In this document: in pieces, positions 13,142 through 25,059 of the stretch
Layout: every line of letters starts with the position of its first letter
Position numbering within the stretch: position 1 is the first letter of the stretch
NCBI GenBank assembly: GCA_951799425.1
Contig: OX637405.1
Span: 31,100,635-31,164,634, forward strand
DNA length: 64,000 nt
Direction of reading: 5' to 3'
From: Ilex aquifolium
Lineage: Eukaryota > Streptophyta > Magnoliopsida > Aquifoliales > Aquifoliaceae
Notes under the pieces: model-generated
What the model saw: only the letters and a program-made list of their open reading frames with translations
What the model was told of the DNA's origin: nothing
The model's database searches: none
Position numbers and translations under genes: made by a program

Positions 13142-16100
13142 TTAGAATTTATCCACACTTACTCCATCTCTAAGAACCTCGTAAGCCTCTCTACTCCTGG
13201 TTTTCTTCAGCCCAGCTGTGAAATATAGCTTTGATCCTTCACACGATATGGCTGTCACTTTTACCCAAATCATCACCTTTGTTTTAATTCCATCGATATC
13301 AGCTAGCTTTCCTTTCTCCAGGTATCCAGTTACTGCAGTAGAAAAACGCAAGACAGATGAGTCCCTATAACCAACCTCGCAAATGCAGGGAATGAAGACG
13401 GTAAGCTTTCCAGTTTCTTCATTGAACTCATAGTTGGTGGCATCACGGGGGAAGATACCGACTGCCATGTCATACTCTTTTAGCAGTTCTGGTAAAGGCT
13501 TTTGCATTTTTCCTGAAACGACAATACCCTGTACTGATTACGTCTCCAGAAAACTAAACTACCAACAAAAATTTAACCAAAACTTCCAGAGGAATATGCA
13601 GATTATTTAGGCACGTCAAACAAAAAGACAATCCCCCCCCTTCTTCCCCCCTTTCCCAAAAAAAGAAGAAGGGGACATATACATAAAAATTGAAGCAAGC
13701 AACATGTCACCCAAGAAAATCATAGTCACATACCCTACTACTCATCTACCTCACATACGGCAACCAGCTGTCAACCAGGCTTCAACTACGGGATTTGATA
13801 TGGTGCTACCAACACTCATATCAGTCTTGGATGTAGATAGACGAATAAATAAATGAACTCCAGTCATTCAAACTTCTTTCTTATCTTATTTCCTGAATCC
13901 CAGGAAGATTTCAAGGTCATAGAAAGCATAAAGGGGAAGTCTAATAATGAAATAGACCACCACAGTGTGGTTATAATGCCATATCATAAGAAAGTGCTAG
14001 AACAGCTTAACATAGTTTCCATGGCCTAGCAACACTAAATCATAACCCAACAAGTACATATTGATAACAGGTGCAACCAAAGTTTTTTTTTTCATTTGAT
14101 TCATAATTTTCTCTCTAAGCTCTTTACCCTGCTTTGCGTTGAGTTGGACGGTGTGGGGAGGCATTATTGGAACTCTTTTAACCATCTGTGATTTATGAAG
14201 TGAGCAACCAGTGAAAAGTACCTTTGCATTGTGTTAACTAGCCACCTTCAAGCTTGTAATAATGGGAAACGCAGACACATAAATACATATTATGAAGAAG
14301 ATATCTCAGTCCCATGCAACTTCAGAAAAAGGAAAAGGTAAAATGAAAACAAGGCAGAAACATAACAAACCTTTAAACTTGTTGACCAACCATTTGGCTC
14401 CTCCTTCAATACTGCTAGACACCGACTGTTTGAAAAAGAATAACAGTCAGCACAATAGGAAAGAAATTGTTTACAAATAACTGTAAAACAAGCTATGGAT
14501 TGCAGAAAGGCGAAAGCTAATGCCCGATGAATAGCTTCAATCTTAGAACCTCAAATGCATTGAGTAAAGAAATGTGAGAACTAAATATTTTCAGGAGCTC
14601 AAAACATTTCCCAGGGGACAAAGCAATTTCACTCCATCTGCCAAATGCCTTGCAATTTGCCTTCCAATGAATCCTTTTCAATTCTATATGGCATCACTTT
14701 AGCCTTGGGAACAAATCACATTGGAAAATTAATTCACACTGACAGCACCATCAAGAAGAGAATAGAAGGACTCCAGTGGTGTAGCTTTACTAGAGGACAT
14801 CTTACATTTTCTTTTGAACAGCAACACAACAAAATTACGACAGTTGGAAACACACTACATTCACGCAGATCGAAAGTCCTTATAATTATGTTTTAAAACT
14901 TTTTGTGTATCTCGGAATCACTCTCTCTCGCACACAACTCCACACCAAATGCTGACACTTCATGCACGTCAAACTGAACTTTCTGGTGGTTTGGTTCAAT
15001 CAGAGGCATGCCTATTTTGTGTAGCTAAAACTGTGAAGGGATTTCACTTAGTAAGAAATCTTATTGTCCTGAAAGGAAAACTGAATTCTTTGGTAATATT
15101 CTTGCAAAGCAAGATGAGAAACAAAGGATAACATTCAGTGACCGGTCAGAAAAAAGAAAGTGAAACCATGGAGAAGTGGAAAAAGCAAAAGAGAGAGAGA
15201 TGTGCTTACTTCCTGCCTGAAACCTAACTGCTATTTAAAATTCTCTTCTTAAAATCTCTCAAGGCATACTTAACTCGCATGGGCATATGTGTAACTACAG
15301 TAAGCAATATTTCGCATTGCTCAAGTAAAACAGAAAGCACAATTCTTTATCATTCACCAAGTAATATCATGTCCTACTAAACATTTTTAAGCACCAGGAA
15401 GCAGCAACACGGCCATTCCTCTACTTTAATTAATTAAGGCCTAACATAACAGCTTGTGCGTATATACTAGGAGTTGATATACTTATTTTTATAGAAAACA
15501 AGAACTTTCATGTCATTGAAAGATGTAAACGGATTTGATAAAATTGGAAATGTAACCAGATCTGCTTCTCAAGATTTGATAAAATTGATGGCCAATTTAA
15601 ATAACTTTCTCATTTGTTCTGAGAAATCGCCGTCATGTTTGTCACTTTTAGGTAAATTTTCAGAATTTTGAACGTAAATCTACAACTCTGCATCCTAATT
15701 CACATCAGCGGATTACATTGATAACAATGATGCCAGTGCGTATTGAACCATAGCTCGTCTACAATTATTTTCTCCTTAAAGATTCTCATAAAAAATTCCT
15801 TTGCATTAATGTTCCATGAATCCCTTTTTACCATATACAAAACATAATCCAGAAAATAACTACATAAAAATATGATATTCAATTACAAACTTAATGAGAA
15901 AATTGCATTCATCTCGTAAAAAGCCAAATTTATGAAGAGGCTGTGTTAATAAAATATGCTTGTGATGTAATTATTCACTAAATTATAGAAATGAAAATAG
16001 GCCTAATTTGGCCCGAGATGAGATTATCTATGCTCAGACAATAATAGTATGCAATTTAAAGATCGTGAAATTCAAGCTAAAGCATAAAAGATGTAATCAC

Positions 16101-16224
16101 ATTACAGGTTTTTAGAGACAGAGAGAGAGATTCGTACATTGATATCATCGCCGACGGAATCGAGCTCCCTGTTGGCTTTCTGGCCTATCCAGTACGATCC
16201 AACCTTGTTCAATATCTGATCCAT
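13142..16224 (-). CDS. DUF538 family protein, 3 exons, complete
   Basis: Exons are 16224-16138, 14425-14371 and 13512-13142, joined at GT-AG sites for 170 codons plus stop. The protein starts MDQILNKVGSYWIGQKANRE. Exon 2 encodes SVSSSIEGGAKWLVNKFK. The DUF538 domain fills the C-terminal two thirds, from LPELLKEYDMAVGIFPRDAT to EVLRDGVSVDKF. It has the family features: LLxEYxLPxGLFP-like start, CEV, VKVTAIS and the KSRSRxxYEVxRDG-like end. No signal peptide or membrane segment is obvious. The molecular role of DUF538 is unsettled (stress-responsive, proposed lipid or chlorophyll binding), so I assign none. Intron 1 is long (1712 bp, 14426-16137) and holds nothing recognisable. A GA microsatellite (16321-16338) lies upstream of the start codon, in the 5' UTR or promoter. 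Confidence 0.93.
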
Positions 16225-16339
16225 TAGAAGTCTATCTCTAACTATCCAGAGATTGTTCTGATTCGCTCTCTCTGGATAGATGGAGGAGTTTTCGTCTCTG
16301 GAAGCCCTAATTTGAGAGATAGAGAGAGAGAGAGAGAGG

Positions 16340-17035
16340 TCGTGGTTCTCCCTGGCGACTTAGGCACAAGTCTTTTTCTTCTTCATCAATTTCGTTTACC
16401 GTCACTCAGAAAATTCTGAATATTTTACACGTAGGAAAATTGAAATTGACAAATAAAATATAGTTAGCTTAATTTACACGGATATCCCCTGTACTTTGGC
16501 TTATTTCGTGTTGGTGACCTGGCCTTATGAGCTAGCCAGTGATTATCTTCCATTATTGCTAAACCAACCCCGCACATGATTAATATTTTAATTATCATCA
16601 GCAGTTATATCTCTAAATTAAGTTCCTATAACATTAGGCAAATAAATAGCACTTTCACATTGATTATTAGAAAAAACAACTTTAAGCATCCGAAAGTGAA
16701 ATCTTTTTTAGTCCGTTCTTCTTTTCTCTTGAGTCAGGCTCTTAAGATATGACAGGAAATCGGATTTTTTAAATATCTCTTAAAACCTATTAAGTAAGTT
16801 AGTTCGAGATCAAAATTGGACCTAAAAGAGACTAAACTTCTATTTACATTACGTGAGCGCGTTTGGATCCGCGAAGACAATTGCTCGAATGTTCCCCTAA
16901 CCCAATTGGAGGAAACCGCAACATGAAGAATGTCCGCATCTCATCGCAAGGCTCATTTTGAGTTGTGAGTCATAGTTCAATATACAAGTTTTCTTTTATT
17001 ATCAAATATAAGAAAAGGGTCAAATGTGCGCAACT
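16340..17035. other. Intergenic DNA upstream of the DUF538 gene
   Basis: Presumed promoter side of the minus-strand DUF538 gene, then AT-rich sequence. No ORF or repeat structure can be supported. Confidence 0.35.
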
Positions 17036-17039
17036 TTAA

Positions 17040-18180
17040 AGTTAGAAAAAATTACACTCAAATCTTATGAGGTTTGTCACTTAATCATTTAGTCCCATAA
17101 TATTTAAAATATTACACATAAACCCCCCGAGATTATTGTCCATTAGTAAATTACATTCAAACTCCTGAAATTTGAAGCATGTAATACTTAAATTTCTTCA
17201 AGTTTAAAAAATTACACTTAAATAAAAAATAATCCAATTAAAGATAGAATATCAAATATTTTAAATTTTACAAACAAAAATTCATGTTCTATTATTTCAT
17301 TTATTGAAATAAGTAAAAAAAATCTATTTTTTTTTAAAAAAAATTCATAATTAGTAGCATTGATACCAAAATTTAGACGACCTTCATATCAGTTTGTTGG
17401 GCTTTCAATCACCTGAAAAAGAAGTCGGAGACTGAAGGGGAGTTTTGGGAGTCGACTCTCCGATGCCTAAGTCAGTAAGTGACTCAAATGTATAAACTGC
17501 GTTTAAAAACTATGAGTGATATACATGGAACATCAATGGTGCTCTATTTATAGGAGTTTCGACAATTTGAATTTGCATAGGGATTAATGATCGGAGAGCT
17601 AGTTAATCATAGAAAGATAAGAACCCCTTATCTTTATACACTAATTTGATGTTATCCGTGTAGTTAACTTTAGCTTATCCAAGATATGTAAAATCCTATT
17701 CAAATTAGAACTCTTGGTAGAATAGATTGGACTTAAACTAAATGAACTTTTCACATTGGGTCAATTTTATCATTATCAAATATGAACATATGAAATAACC
17801 TAATCAACACATTTGCATACAACTATACTGTCTATTGGAATAAAACAAAAAAAATCAAATAAAAGGTCAAACTATAATGGACACAATATCTTCTATATTT
17901 AATTAGGATAATTTGGTCATTTAATGGATACCGTTAGTTCTGTAACTAATAAGAGGTCTAAGTATAATATTTTAAACTTAAAAGATGTAAGTGTTACACG
18001 CCTACAAATTTTAGGAGATTTGAGTTTAATTTACTAATGGATTTATTAACGGACATAGACAACAGGGGTGTAAGAGTAAGGCGTATAAACTTCAAGAGGT
18101 ATTTGTATAATATTTAAAATATCAAGAGGTCTAAGTAATTAAGTGATAAAACTCAGGGGGTTTTGAGTGTAATTTTACCA
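17040..18180. mobile_element. Long-TIR non-autonomous element with LTR-like insert
   Basis: The left arm (aaaattacactcaaatc…) and the complement of the right arm (aaaattacactcaaaacc…) match with scattered differences over roughly 250 bp, so the element can fold back. The middle (about 17355-17830) differs. On the minus strand it carries a TATA box and leader (CTATAAATAGAGCACC, 17551-17566), which suggests an inserted LTR. I could not define a TSD for either layer. Confidence 0.5.
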
Positions 18181-18690
18181 AAAAAACTATTCACGATTGT
18201 GTTTGTAATGAAACTCGTGTGATAGAAATATTAGACGGCATAACCAAACCCCCAATACCCTTTCTCACAGACAGAGAAAGGTGAATAAAATTAAGCTCAC
18301 CCACTGACCTTCTTCTCTCACCAGCCAATACACAAAAACAATAGATTCAGATGATCAGGAGAAGAGAGGATTGAAGGAGAAGGGGGAGTGAATGGTGGCA
18401 ACGACTTGTAGAAACAGACATGGAAGATAACTTAGCTAGCTATGATCAGTTTTACACACAACGTGAAAATGCATGAATTCAAGAAGGATGAGGAATGGTC
18501 AAAACTGCACATGAGTCGAAGGGACCATGATGGTGAAGGCAGAGAAGCTCAGGTGAGTAAGTAGGTACCCATCCCAATCCAATGCGTGGTAATAACCTAG
18601 CCTCGAATAGTCCTAAAGGCTGACCATCATGTCACATATGTCATGTGTGACAAAATCCTGACTTGAAGTTTGAGTCTTTAATTCTCTAAT
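18181..18690. other. Intergenic DNA
   Basis: Contains a GA-rich patch. A short open stretch (about 18471-18552, MHEFKKDEEWSKLHMSRRDH) ends at a GTGAGT-like donor. I see no family match and do not call it a gene. Confidence 0.3.
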
Positions 18691-18912
18691 CAATCATCCC
18701 CAAGTGTAGGTTAAGTAATAGTAGAGACGAACTTTAAATTCAGATATTTTGAATTTCAATCTTGGTAACTTTTGGGGCCAAGTTAGAAGGGATTTATCTC
18801 TCATGAATATCTTAGTCTCGACATAGATAATCCGCCTTTGATCGAACTAGGGAGAAAATTAGTTAAAATGCATATAAATTGACTCAAACAACCTTGATCG
18901 ATGAACTGAAAA
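18690..18912 (+). mobile_element. tRNA-derived SINE (family B)
   Basis: A body shared with the 26118 copy (gggatttatctctcatgaat… …gatcgaactagggag… …aaaattagttaaaatgcata) ends in a short A tract at 18909. The tRNA-like head is badly eroded. Confidence 0.45.
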
Positions 18913-20090
18913 AAAATAATTCTATTGACAACCACATGAATTCTCAACCTACATATACTTGAGTCGTACCTTATGAATTAAATTATCTATATAATGGTTG
19001 ACAATAGTATCGTATCTATTTTTTTATGATTATCCTCTAAAATTTATCCTATGATTCTAAGATTCGTTCGTGATTATTTGGTATAAAATTAGTATATCTT
19101 TCGAGAAAATAAAAATTAGAGATACTTTTGGAATTACAAGAATCATTTTTGGTTTAGATTAAAGCTCATCCAACCATCAAATTGGTTGTGTTTTGCTTGA
19201 TATTGGTTCATGAGACAACTGCAAGCATGCATGAGAGAGAGAGAGAGAGATGTTGTAAGGTTTACAGTTAAGTTATATTAGTCGTGGTAAATGATTCATG
19301 AAAGCAAGTCAAGCAACCATGGCAAGTTGGAAACCATAAAGTTCAACAGTACCTAGACAGATAGACTTTTATTTTCTCTCTCTACAAAGAAAATTAATAT
19401 CACAGAAAATTAATAAGCTAATGCACCTAGGATCAATGTTTCCTAACTTAGCAGACCATTAAGTTATCGAGATTTAATGAAAATTCCCTGACACAATTGC
19501 TAAACAGAAAGTGGGTTGTCGAGTTGGCTCAAAAGTTTTCCAATAAACTCAGACATTCTAAATTCAAATCTAGTTGTTAAATTCAAATTCAAATTGTTCC
19601 AAGTATCCTCCTATTGCTATAATTTGAGGTACAATACATCCAACTCGAAATAATCAATACTTGAAATTTTTACTATTTGGATACGGTTTAGATAAAAAAC
19701 TTTTAATTCGATTTAAATTTAGGCAATACTCGAATTGGGCATCGGATGTTTGGAATCCAAGTCAATCATAATTTGAAGTTCAGTCAAATTTTTGCAATAT
19801 AAGAATCAAACCCGAATTAAACTCAATTTCGACTTAAATGTAACAGGAACCCAACCTCAAACTTAGAATTTGAGATAAACTTGAATTTTATGTGTGTTAA
19901 TATTGGAATCAAAGGATTTGATTTGAATTTAATTTAATTTCAAGTTAGACACTCAAACTAATATAATTTAAATTGAGGTTGAATTGACTGTTCAACCCCC
20001 GAGGTATAAAATTTAGTTATAATTAAGGGTGTTAAAATATGACACGACTCGTTAACACGACACAAAATTAGAAAGTTTAAGTATTCTTTA
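18913..20090. other. AT-rich intergenic DNA
   Basis: A GA microsatellite lies at 19231-19250. 19480-19990 is AT-rich with repeated 'aattcaaatt' words. From about 20030 a CACGAC-rich stretch begins that belongs to the SINE's host sequence (20030-20560). No gene was seen. Confidence 0.3.
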
Positions 20091-20106
20091 AGTGATTCAT
20101 TTCGTA

Positions 20107-20303
20107 CCACCGAGTAGGGTGGTCTAGTAGTGGTACCGGCCTTACTCCTCACCCAGAGGTTGAGAGTTCGAGTCTTGGAGTCCTCATTAGGGCTCGGTGG
20201 TTGGCCGCTATACTAGCCTAGCTAGGTCTGGTCCCGAGAGGTGTTCCAGACGCGTTTAGGGGCCTTATCCCAACCCCTTTTTTCATGAGAAAAAAAAAAA
20301 AAA
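20107..20303 (+). mobile_element. tRNA-derived SINE (family A) with 16-bp TSD
   Basis: Starts ccaccgagtagggtggtctagtagtggt (A box in the middle), has a B box 'gagttcgagtctt' at about 20164-20176, and ends in a 14-A tail. The flanks carry a perfect 16-bp duplication AGTGATTCATTTCGTA at 20091-20106 and 20304-20319. The piece 'gctcggtggttggccgctat' recurs in the copy at 30545-30780. The ORFs across it are not genes. Confidence 0.85.
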
Positions 20304-20603
20304 AGTGATTCATTTCGTAAAGGAGTGAATCTGATTTGACACGATTCATAAATGAATTGGGTATAGGTGAAACAAATCAAAACAAAATACATGACACAAC
20401 ACAACTAGTTTATATACTGGTTATACATGATTGATATACGACACGAATCTGATATTACACGATTCATTAGACACAAATTATTAAATGAATCGGATATGAA
20501 TATAACATTATTAACGCAAACCCATTAAAATTGAATACAAACTTATTTTACCCCCACATGGTTGACAGACATACCTACAATGTTACCTAGACCCGGAAAG
20601 CAA

Positions 20604-21104
20604 CAGAAAACAAGTGGGAAATATCAAAAAAAAAAAAAAAAAAAAACAGAAAACAAGTGGTAAATTTTTAAACAAAAAACGACAAATAACATATAGCGTC
20701 ACGAGGTGCATAAGTATAGCGTCTCTATAGGGTTTGATTTGACTAAAGAAACAACTTTGAAAGTTTGAAGTGGTCTTCTTTGCTGGATGAACCAACTTTG
20801 TTCCATGCCTATTTTAAATGTCAACTTGTCAAGTTGATGGAAGACGGTGAGATACTAACACCAAGTAAAATTAAGAGGAAAATAATATAATTAAGGAGCT
20901 CATTACATCCTTTAGCTTATGCTTAAGGATCTTGAAAACTTTATTAAGTTCCTAATCATAGCATAATTACTCTAGGTGGGAGTGGGGTAACATGTCCCAC
21001 AAAAAATTAGTGCTAAGAATCCCCATAACATGAAAGTTTGTTTCTAATTGACAATGATGCATTGTACCTACAATATGGATTTGAGTGCATATAAATATAT
21101 TTTT
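20604..21104. other. Intergenic DNA with poly(A) tract
   Basis: An A23 tract lies at about 20624-20646, bordered by the short repeat 'cagaaaacaagtgg' on both sides (about 20606 and 20648). The short duplication around a poly(A) run could be the end of a retro-insertion. I see nothing else. Confidence 0.3.
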
Positions 21105-21262
21105 TTTGTTTTAACGGTAAAAAGTGTTTAGATCAATTTATACTGAAATTAGGATATTCAAGAGAGATAAATCTTTCATAACCTTGTCCCAATAGATTGT
21201 TAAGGTTCGAACTTAAGACGTCTGATTTTACTGCTCGTCACTATTACCAGTTGAGCTATCCT
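21105..21262 (-). mobile_element. tRNA-derived SINE (family B), best-preserved head
   Basis: On the minus strand the 5' end reads TAGCTCAACTGGTAATAG, a good Pol III A box. AAGTTCGAACCTT follows at the B-box spacing. The 3' end is AACAAAAAAAAT. This copy shows that family B is tRNA-derived. TSDs are uncertain, although 'gtgcata' occurs on both sides. Confidence 0.6.
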
Positions 21263-21951
21263 TAGGATTAGTGCATACTAGTATCTAAACCTACACAAAC
21301 ACTAAATAAACCAAGATAATTTTTACGAGACACTTGATAAGAGATTTGAACGTCTCTCTTCAAATGAGATTTGAACTCGATAATTAAGTCATGATTTTTT
21401 TTTTTTTTTATCTAAGTTAGTCCATGGATTACGATAGAATTAAAGACAAACTATGTATTAACCCTAAATCATTTACTTATTTTAAAAAATATGATTGGAT
21501 AAGCGTGGGGTCCCTATCTATATCCTAAGATATGGACATAAATCATATGGGTCGGTATCATGGGGCTAAAGGCTTCACATTAAAGCAGATACAAGAGTAA
21601 AAGAAAAGAAGCAAATGGTAAAACAGGTAATAAAAAGCTTATTATAGAGTGCAAATTGGTTCTAAAATTTTAGTGCTATAAATGTGTCTGACTTCTTCTG
21701 CAAGTTGATTTCCCATTTGCCTATATATCTTTGGGAAAGTTGACCTATTTGCTCATTCATATCTATCATATTTACGATTTTGCCACTTCACTGTCAAGGA
21801 GGGAGAACTTATTGGTATGCACCAAATGACAAATGTGCCCCATCTTTCTCAAAAGCAATGTTATCATAATTGGATCAATCACCGAACCGATAAGGAGATT
21901 GGATCAATAGTTCACTGGTTCAATTGTTAGGTCAATTGGTCGGATTGGTCA

Positions 21952-22479
21952 TGACAGACTCGGCCCAGACCAGACCCAGACCAGAAATGATAGGCCCAGA
22001 GCATGTTCAGATCACAGATGCAAACCAACAAAAACTCAGCACATCATCAACGCACGTGAGAATTTCCATCCGAGGAGAGGGAATCTGTAGGGCACATCGT
22101 CAATCTCGCGAGATCACCTCGTCTTTTACGAGATAAAATGAGTTTCAAGGAATCACCCCGTTGTCATCTCGCCCATTACGAGGATAAGACGAGCTTCACA
22201 AAATTAGTTGCGAGGAGGGTGCCTCAATCAGAGCCCCTCGGAACCAACTTCACTTGTCTATAAATTGTAAGCTCCACCTACACATGGAAGACATCACTCA
22301 CATTTGAACACTCTACACTCCTTGATCAATAAAAAACTCAGGCCACCATAGCCCTTCATAGTAGAGTATGTCACCCTGACCAAACCACTTAATTTGTGTT
22401 TACTTGTGTTGAGTCTCCTTCTTAATTACTGTATTAAATACTTGACAAGTGGTACATAAATACATTTTGTGTATCATCA
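21952..22479 (+). mobile_element. Solo LTR 2, 528 bp, perfect 5-bp TSD
   Basis: Begins TGACAGACTCGGCCC and ends GTGTATCATCA. It is flanked by perfect GGTCA repeats (21947-21951, 22480-22484). It contains 'tctataaattgtaagctcc', the likely TATA region shared with the LTRs at 11179 and 27469. No internal domain remains. Confidence 0.8.
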
Positions 22480-22827
22480 GGTCATAAAATAAAAACATAT
22501 TATAAATATTATAAAACATAATAATTTACAATGTTTTATAAATATTATAAAATATTATCAACTCACAATCCCACGATCTCAATTCACAATCTCATTACTT
22601 AATATTTTGAATGAAATAAAGTATTATCAGTTAAATGAAATCAAGGGGACATGAATGCAACTCTAATTTTCTCATAATGAAGGAAAAGGAAACATGATTA
22701 AGCCAAATTTCAGAGAGAGAGAGGACTTGCATACCCCAATTCGGCAGAGAGTTACATACAGAAGGAGAGAAATCGATTGGAGAAGTTTCTGTATGTGACA
22801 GAGAGTAACAGTGAGAATCTTCAATTG

Positions 22828-22828
<1 letters not shown>

Positions 22829-22868
<40 letters not shown>
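22829..22868. repeat. GA microsatellite
   Basis: About 20 uninterrupted GA units. A smaller GA tract lies near 22711-22721. Open frames reading Ser-Leu repeats across it are artefacts. Confidence 0.9.
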
Positions 22869-22870
<2 letters not shown>

Positions 22871-22940
22871 TTACACACTTATACTTAGTGTTACAGAAGC
22901 AAGGAGAAGGAACAAGAGGAAAGTTAGATCGATCGAGTTG

Positions 22941-23264
22941 AAGTGTTGAAGGCTTGAAGTTGATCGTTACTTGAGTCAGAGAGACTAACTGAGTGAGAGA
23001 GATCGAGCTTCGAGTAGAGGAGTAGTCGTTTAATGGTCCCTTCCCTAAGCTGCTGTTCATCCCCGAAATGGTCGCCTATTCGTCGCCTAAGTGGCCACTG
23101 AAGTGTTGAAGGCTTGAAGCTGTTCGTCACCTGAGTCAGAGTGACTAGCTGAATGAGAGAGATCAAGCTTTGACCAGAGGAGTAGTCGTTGAGTGGTCCC
23201 CTCCCTGAGCTATTGTTCGTGGTCGGAATAGTTGCTTGTTTGTAGCCTAAGTGGCGCCACTGAA
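22941..23264. repeat. Tandem duplication, 159-bp period
   Basis: Unit 1 (22941-23099) and unit 2 (23100 to about 23264) both begin gaagtgttgaaggcttgaag and both contain gaggagtagtcgtt and ggtccc. They end gtggccac and gtggcgccac. They differ at perhaps 20 percent of positions, so the duplication is not recent. It lies within the hAT-like element. Confidence 0.8.
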
Positions 23265-24013
23265 CTGAAGTGCGAAATGTGCATTGGTTTGCGATTAATT
23301 TAGGAGAAATGGCCCAAAAAGAGGATTATATATATAATAATTGAAATTCTAACTCTTTGGTTCACGGGTTTGATCTAAAATCGACTGATTTAGCGGTTTC
23401 CAGACGGTTCGATTCTTTATACGATCTAACTAGAGAACTGGACCGTTTTAGGTCTCGTTTTACGATTTAATTGGTCTGAACCGGTTCTGATAACACTACT
23501 CAAAAGGGTAGTCACTTTTTCCAATTTTGATTTTTTGGGATAAGTAATTTATCAAAACCTGAAAATTTTGTTGAACACATCTACACCTGAAAAATTTGTT
23601 GGGATTATATGATAAAGTTTTAATAAGACCAGTACAAGAAAGAATTGTGCAAATGAGACAACTTAAGGTCAAATCTGTAATTTAAGGACACGTACAGAAC
23701 GGGGTTGTTTTGGTAACTTCAGCTGACATACCAAGTTGGTCCTATTTTATTACCCTCACATGAACTTTCATTAGTTCATCTCCTTCCTTGCAAATGCCAA
23801 CTAACCATTCTCTCTCTCTCTCTCCATAGCATCGCCCACTGGAAAGATCAGCCATACCCTCAGCCACCTTTAAAGAAAGCTGGAAAGTGACTAACCCAAC
23901 TCCCCCCTCTCAACCTCTCTCTCAATATATATACACACATACAATCATCTGGTACCTGAGCCCCTTCAATTGCACTTTTCTCTCTACAGATCAGAATCAA
24001 AAACCATCGCAAA

Positions 24014-24676
24014 ATGCCTTCGGATCGGCCAAATTCATCTCTTTTACTTCACAGAATCAACAACCCAACAACCAATTCCACCGCCACCACCAACTGCAAA
24101 CAATCCCCACAACAGCAGTCCACCACCACCCTCCAACGACGGACACCACTACCGTGTGCCACCCCTGTGCCAGACTCCGTGGCACGCTACCATACCCACC
24201 CAGTGGGACCCAGCCAGTGCTGCTCCGCCGTGATCCAGCAAATCTCCGCCCCAGTCTCCAACGTTTGGTCCGTCGTGCGACGCTTCGACAATCCACAAGC
24301 CTACAAGCACTTCATCAAGAGCTGCCACGTGATTAACGGCGACGGTCATGTGGGCACCCTTCGTGAAGTCCACGTCGTCTCAGGCCTCCCTGCCGCCAAC
24401 AGCACTGAGCGCCTCGAAATCCTCGACGACGAGCGTCATGTAATCAGCTTCAGCGTCATCGGTGGGGACCACCGCCTCGCCAATTACCGGTCGGTCACCA
24501 CCCTCCACCCCACACCCGCCGGAAATGGGACAGTTGTAGTCGAGTCATACGTCGTTGACATACCGCCGGGCAATACTAAAGAAGAAACTATGGTGTTCGT
24601 TGACACCATTGTTCGATGCAACCTCCAATCACTTGCTCAGACTGCCGAGAACTTAGCCAGACGAAACTCTTCATGA
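24014..24676 (+). CDS. PYL: PYL4/5/6-type abscisic acid receptor (PYR/PYL/RCAR)
   Basis: Soluble START-fold receptor that binds ABA and then inhibits clade A PP2C phosphatases, releasing SnRK2 kinases. It is a single exon of 220 codons plus stop; subfamily II members (PYL4-6) are known to lack introns. Residues 1-55 are a variable Ser/Thr/Gln-rich extension. The domain starts near [20 protein letters not shown]. Functional positions are visible: Lys98 (YKHF, equal to Lys59 of PYR1), the gate loop SGLPA at 123-127, Glu132, the latch HRL at 153-155 with [11 protein letters not shown] context, and the C-terminal helix [13 protein letters not shown]. No lesions. I chose the ATG at 24014; it gives a subfamily-II-like N terminus, although nearby in-frame starts cannot be excluded. 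A TATA-like run (23925-23932) lies about 80 bp upstream. The coding sequence is much richer in GC than its surroundings. Confidence 0.96.
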   Translation: MPSDRPNSSLLLHRINNPTTNSTATTNCKQSPQQQSTTTLQRRTPLPCATPVPDSVARYHTHPVGPSQCCSAVIQQISAPVSNVWSVVRRFDNPQAYKHFIKSCHVINGDGHVGTLREVHVVSGLPAANSTERLEILDDERHVISFSVIGGDHRLANYRSVTTLHPTPAGNGTVVVESYVVDIPPGNTKEETMVFVDTIVRCNLQSLAQTAENLARRNSS

Positions 24677-25059
24677 ATACATATATATATGCCTATGCAG
24701 TTATGCACAGAACATGACAATCGGAGAGGAAACAATGAATCAACCGATTGATCTTTTGGTAACACGACGACTGTAACTAATACCTATAGTCCGTGATATG
24801 ATCATTTTGATGTTGGTTTTCATAGTTAAAATGCTTTTTTGATGGCTTGATCGTTTCGGGAAGATATTCTTGAAAACCTGAAGTTGCCTGAGATGTTCTT
24901 GACAGTGTTATCGTCACACCCAGTTAATGTTATGATCTTTATTGGTTCTTGTCCCTTTTGTTTTTGTCTGTGTGAAATAATAATAATAATACGGGCATGA
25001 AATTTGAATTCTATTAAGTTTAATCACGTCTTGTCCTTAAATTCATTTAAATATAGACG
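24677..25059. other. PYL 3' UTR and flank
   Basis: Likely 3' UTR with an (ATA)n run near 24980-24991. No other structure was seen. Confidence 0.4.

Larger units (their letters stand above)
21856..23498. mobile_element. hAT-like non-autonomous element, 1643 bp, with nested solo LTR
   Basis: Terminal inverted repeats are caatgttatcataattgg and the complement of tagtgttatcagaaccgg. A perfect 8-bp duplication CTCAAAAG flanks it (21848-21855, 23499-23506), which is diagnostic of hAT elements. The interior holds a nested solo LTR (21952-22479), GA microsatellites and a 159-bp tandem duplication. No transposase was seen. Confidence 0.75.

Noticed and set aside
20110-20180. tRNA-like sequence with A and B boxes
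   Set aside because: The arms do not fold into a cloverleaf, and the sequence continues into a SINE body with poly(A) tail and TSD. It is a SINE head, not a tRNA gene.
22672-23166. Overlapping minus-strand Ser-Leu-rich open frames
   Set aside because: They read through GA microsatellites and the tandem duplication; low-complexity artefacts.
24014-24373. Open frames on the opposite strand and in other frames across the PYL gene
   Set aside because: GC-rich shadow frames. Only the frame at 24014-24676 encodes the complete PYL fold.
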